NCBI GenBank assembly: GCA_017885385.1
Contig: JAFNGF010000137.1
Location: 1 to 12,833 of the forward strand
Direction: 5' to 3'
DNA from: Planctomycetota bacterium
GTDB taxonomy: Bacteria > Planctomycetota > Phycisphaerae > Sedimentisphaerales > Anaerobacaceae
Length of the DNA: 12,833 bases
The translations under genes were made by a program, and so were the position numbers. This document shows, one piece after another, positions 12,641-12,833 of this stretch. The notes under the pieces are model-generated. The model was given only the letters and a program-made list of their open reading frames with translations, searched no databases and was not told the origin of the DNA. Every line of letters starts with the position of its first letter. Position 1 is the first letter of the stretch.

Positions 12641-12833
12641 TCAATCCTCCTTAGGTGTGAGCCAGCAGCGTATCTCAACAGTATAAATATCCTCTCTGTC
12701 AGTAGGTTTTAGCAGAGGCGAAAATCTAATGTTGCGATATTTGCCATCCGGCCAGTCATCAAGATCTCCACTTTCAGAACCTACTCCACATTGTCCCGCT
12801 TCGTTCAACCGCGATACTATAATATCATTTGTT
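12641..12833 (-). CDS. C-terminal end of an unrecognised protein
   Basis: The last 63 codons of a minus-strand gene whose start lies beyond the right edge; the TGA is at 12643-12641. The visible sequence begins TNDIIVSRLNEAGQCGVGSE and includes DLDDWPDGKYRNIRF (24-38), then DIYTVEIRCWLTPKED at the end. It has no membrane segment or recognised motif in this part. It is followed by a good terminator, which supports that it is a real transcribed gene. I cannot name the family. Confidence 0.7.
   Translation of the reverse strand, partial: TNDIIVSRLNEAGQCGVGSESGDLDDWPDGKYRNIRFSPLLKPTDREDIYTVEIRCWLTPKED

Overview
The window looks like a chromosome segment of an uncultured planctomycete, most likely of the Phycisphaerae/Sedimentisphaerales kind. 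This is inferred from the gene content: LamG-TPR secreted proteins, a DUF5060 glycosidase-like protein, a TPR protein ending in RNA-polymerase alpha-CTD modules, HEAT-repeat and HExxH secreted proteins. It also rests on the short imperfect repeats packed between genes, which resemble repeats I associate with these genomes. No tRNA, rRNA, CRISPR array, transposase or phage gene was seen.

Left part, minus strand (1-3540). The 5' end of tgt (queuosine tRNA modification) runs off the left edge. A SpoIID/LytB-type lipoprotein overlaps the tgt start by 8 bp. Upstream is a 444-residue protein with TPR repeats and two alpha-CTD modules. It has a recognisable sigma70-like promoter, a hairpin-rich leader and a strong terminator-like hairpin just after its stop. 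Behind its promoter lies the 3' remnant of a kinesin-light-chain-type TPR gene.

Middle part, plus strand (3730-10058). Five closely packed reading frames form a probable operon of exported proteins: a LamG-TPR protein, a Trp/Cys-rich protein with Ig/PKD-like modules, an FN3/CBM-like protein, a 5'-truncated HExxH metallopeptidase-like protein and a HEAT-repeat protein. The three clear starts after the first have good Shine-Dalgarno sequences with short or overlapping junctions. The joint function is unknown; cell-surface binding and processing is an inference. The truncated fourth frame suggests the cassette has decayed or been rearranged.

Right part (10059-12833). A 597-bp stretch without an intact gene holds a terminator-like hairpin, a near-consensus promoter facing no gene, dispersed repeats and a possible 24-codon gene remnant. 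It is followed on the minus strand by a secreted DUF5060/TIM-barrel/Collagen_bind_2 protein with its own putative promoter, and by the 3' end of an unrecognised gene with its terminator.

The most notable items are the TPR/double alpha-CTD protein with its structured leader and repeat-derived terminator, the truncated metallopeptidase in the secreted-protein cassette, and the orphan promoter inside the repeat-rich intergenic region.
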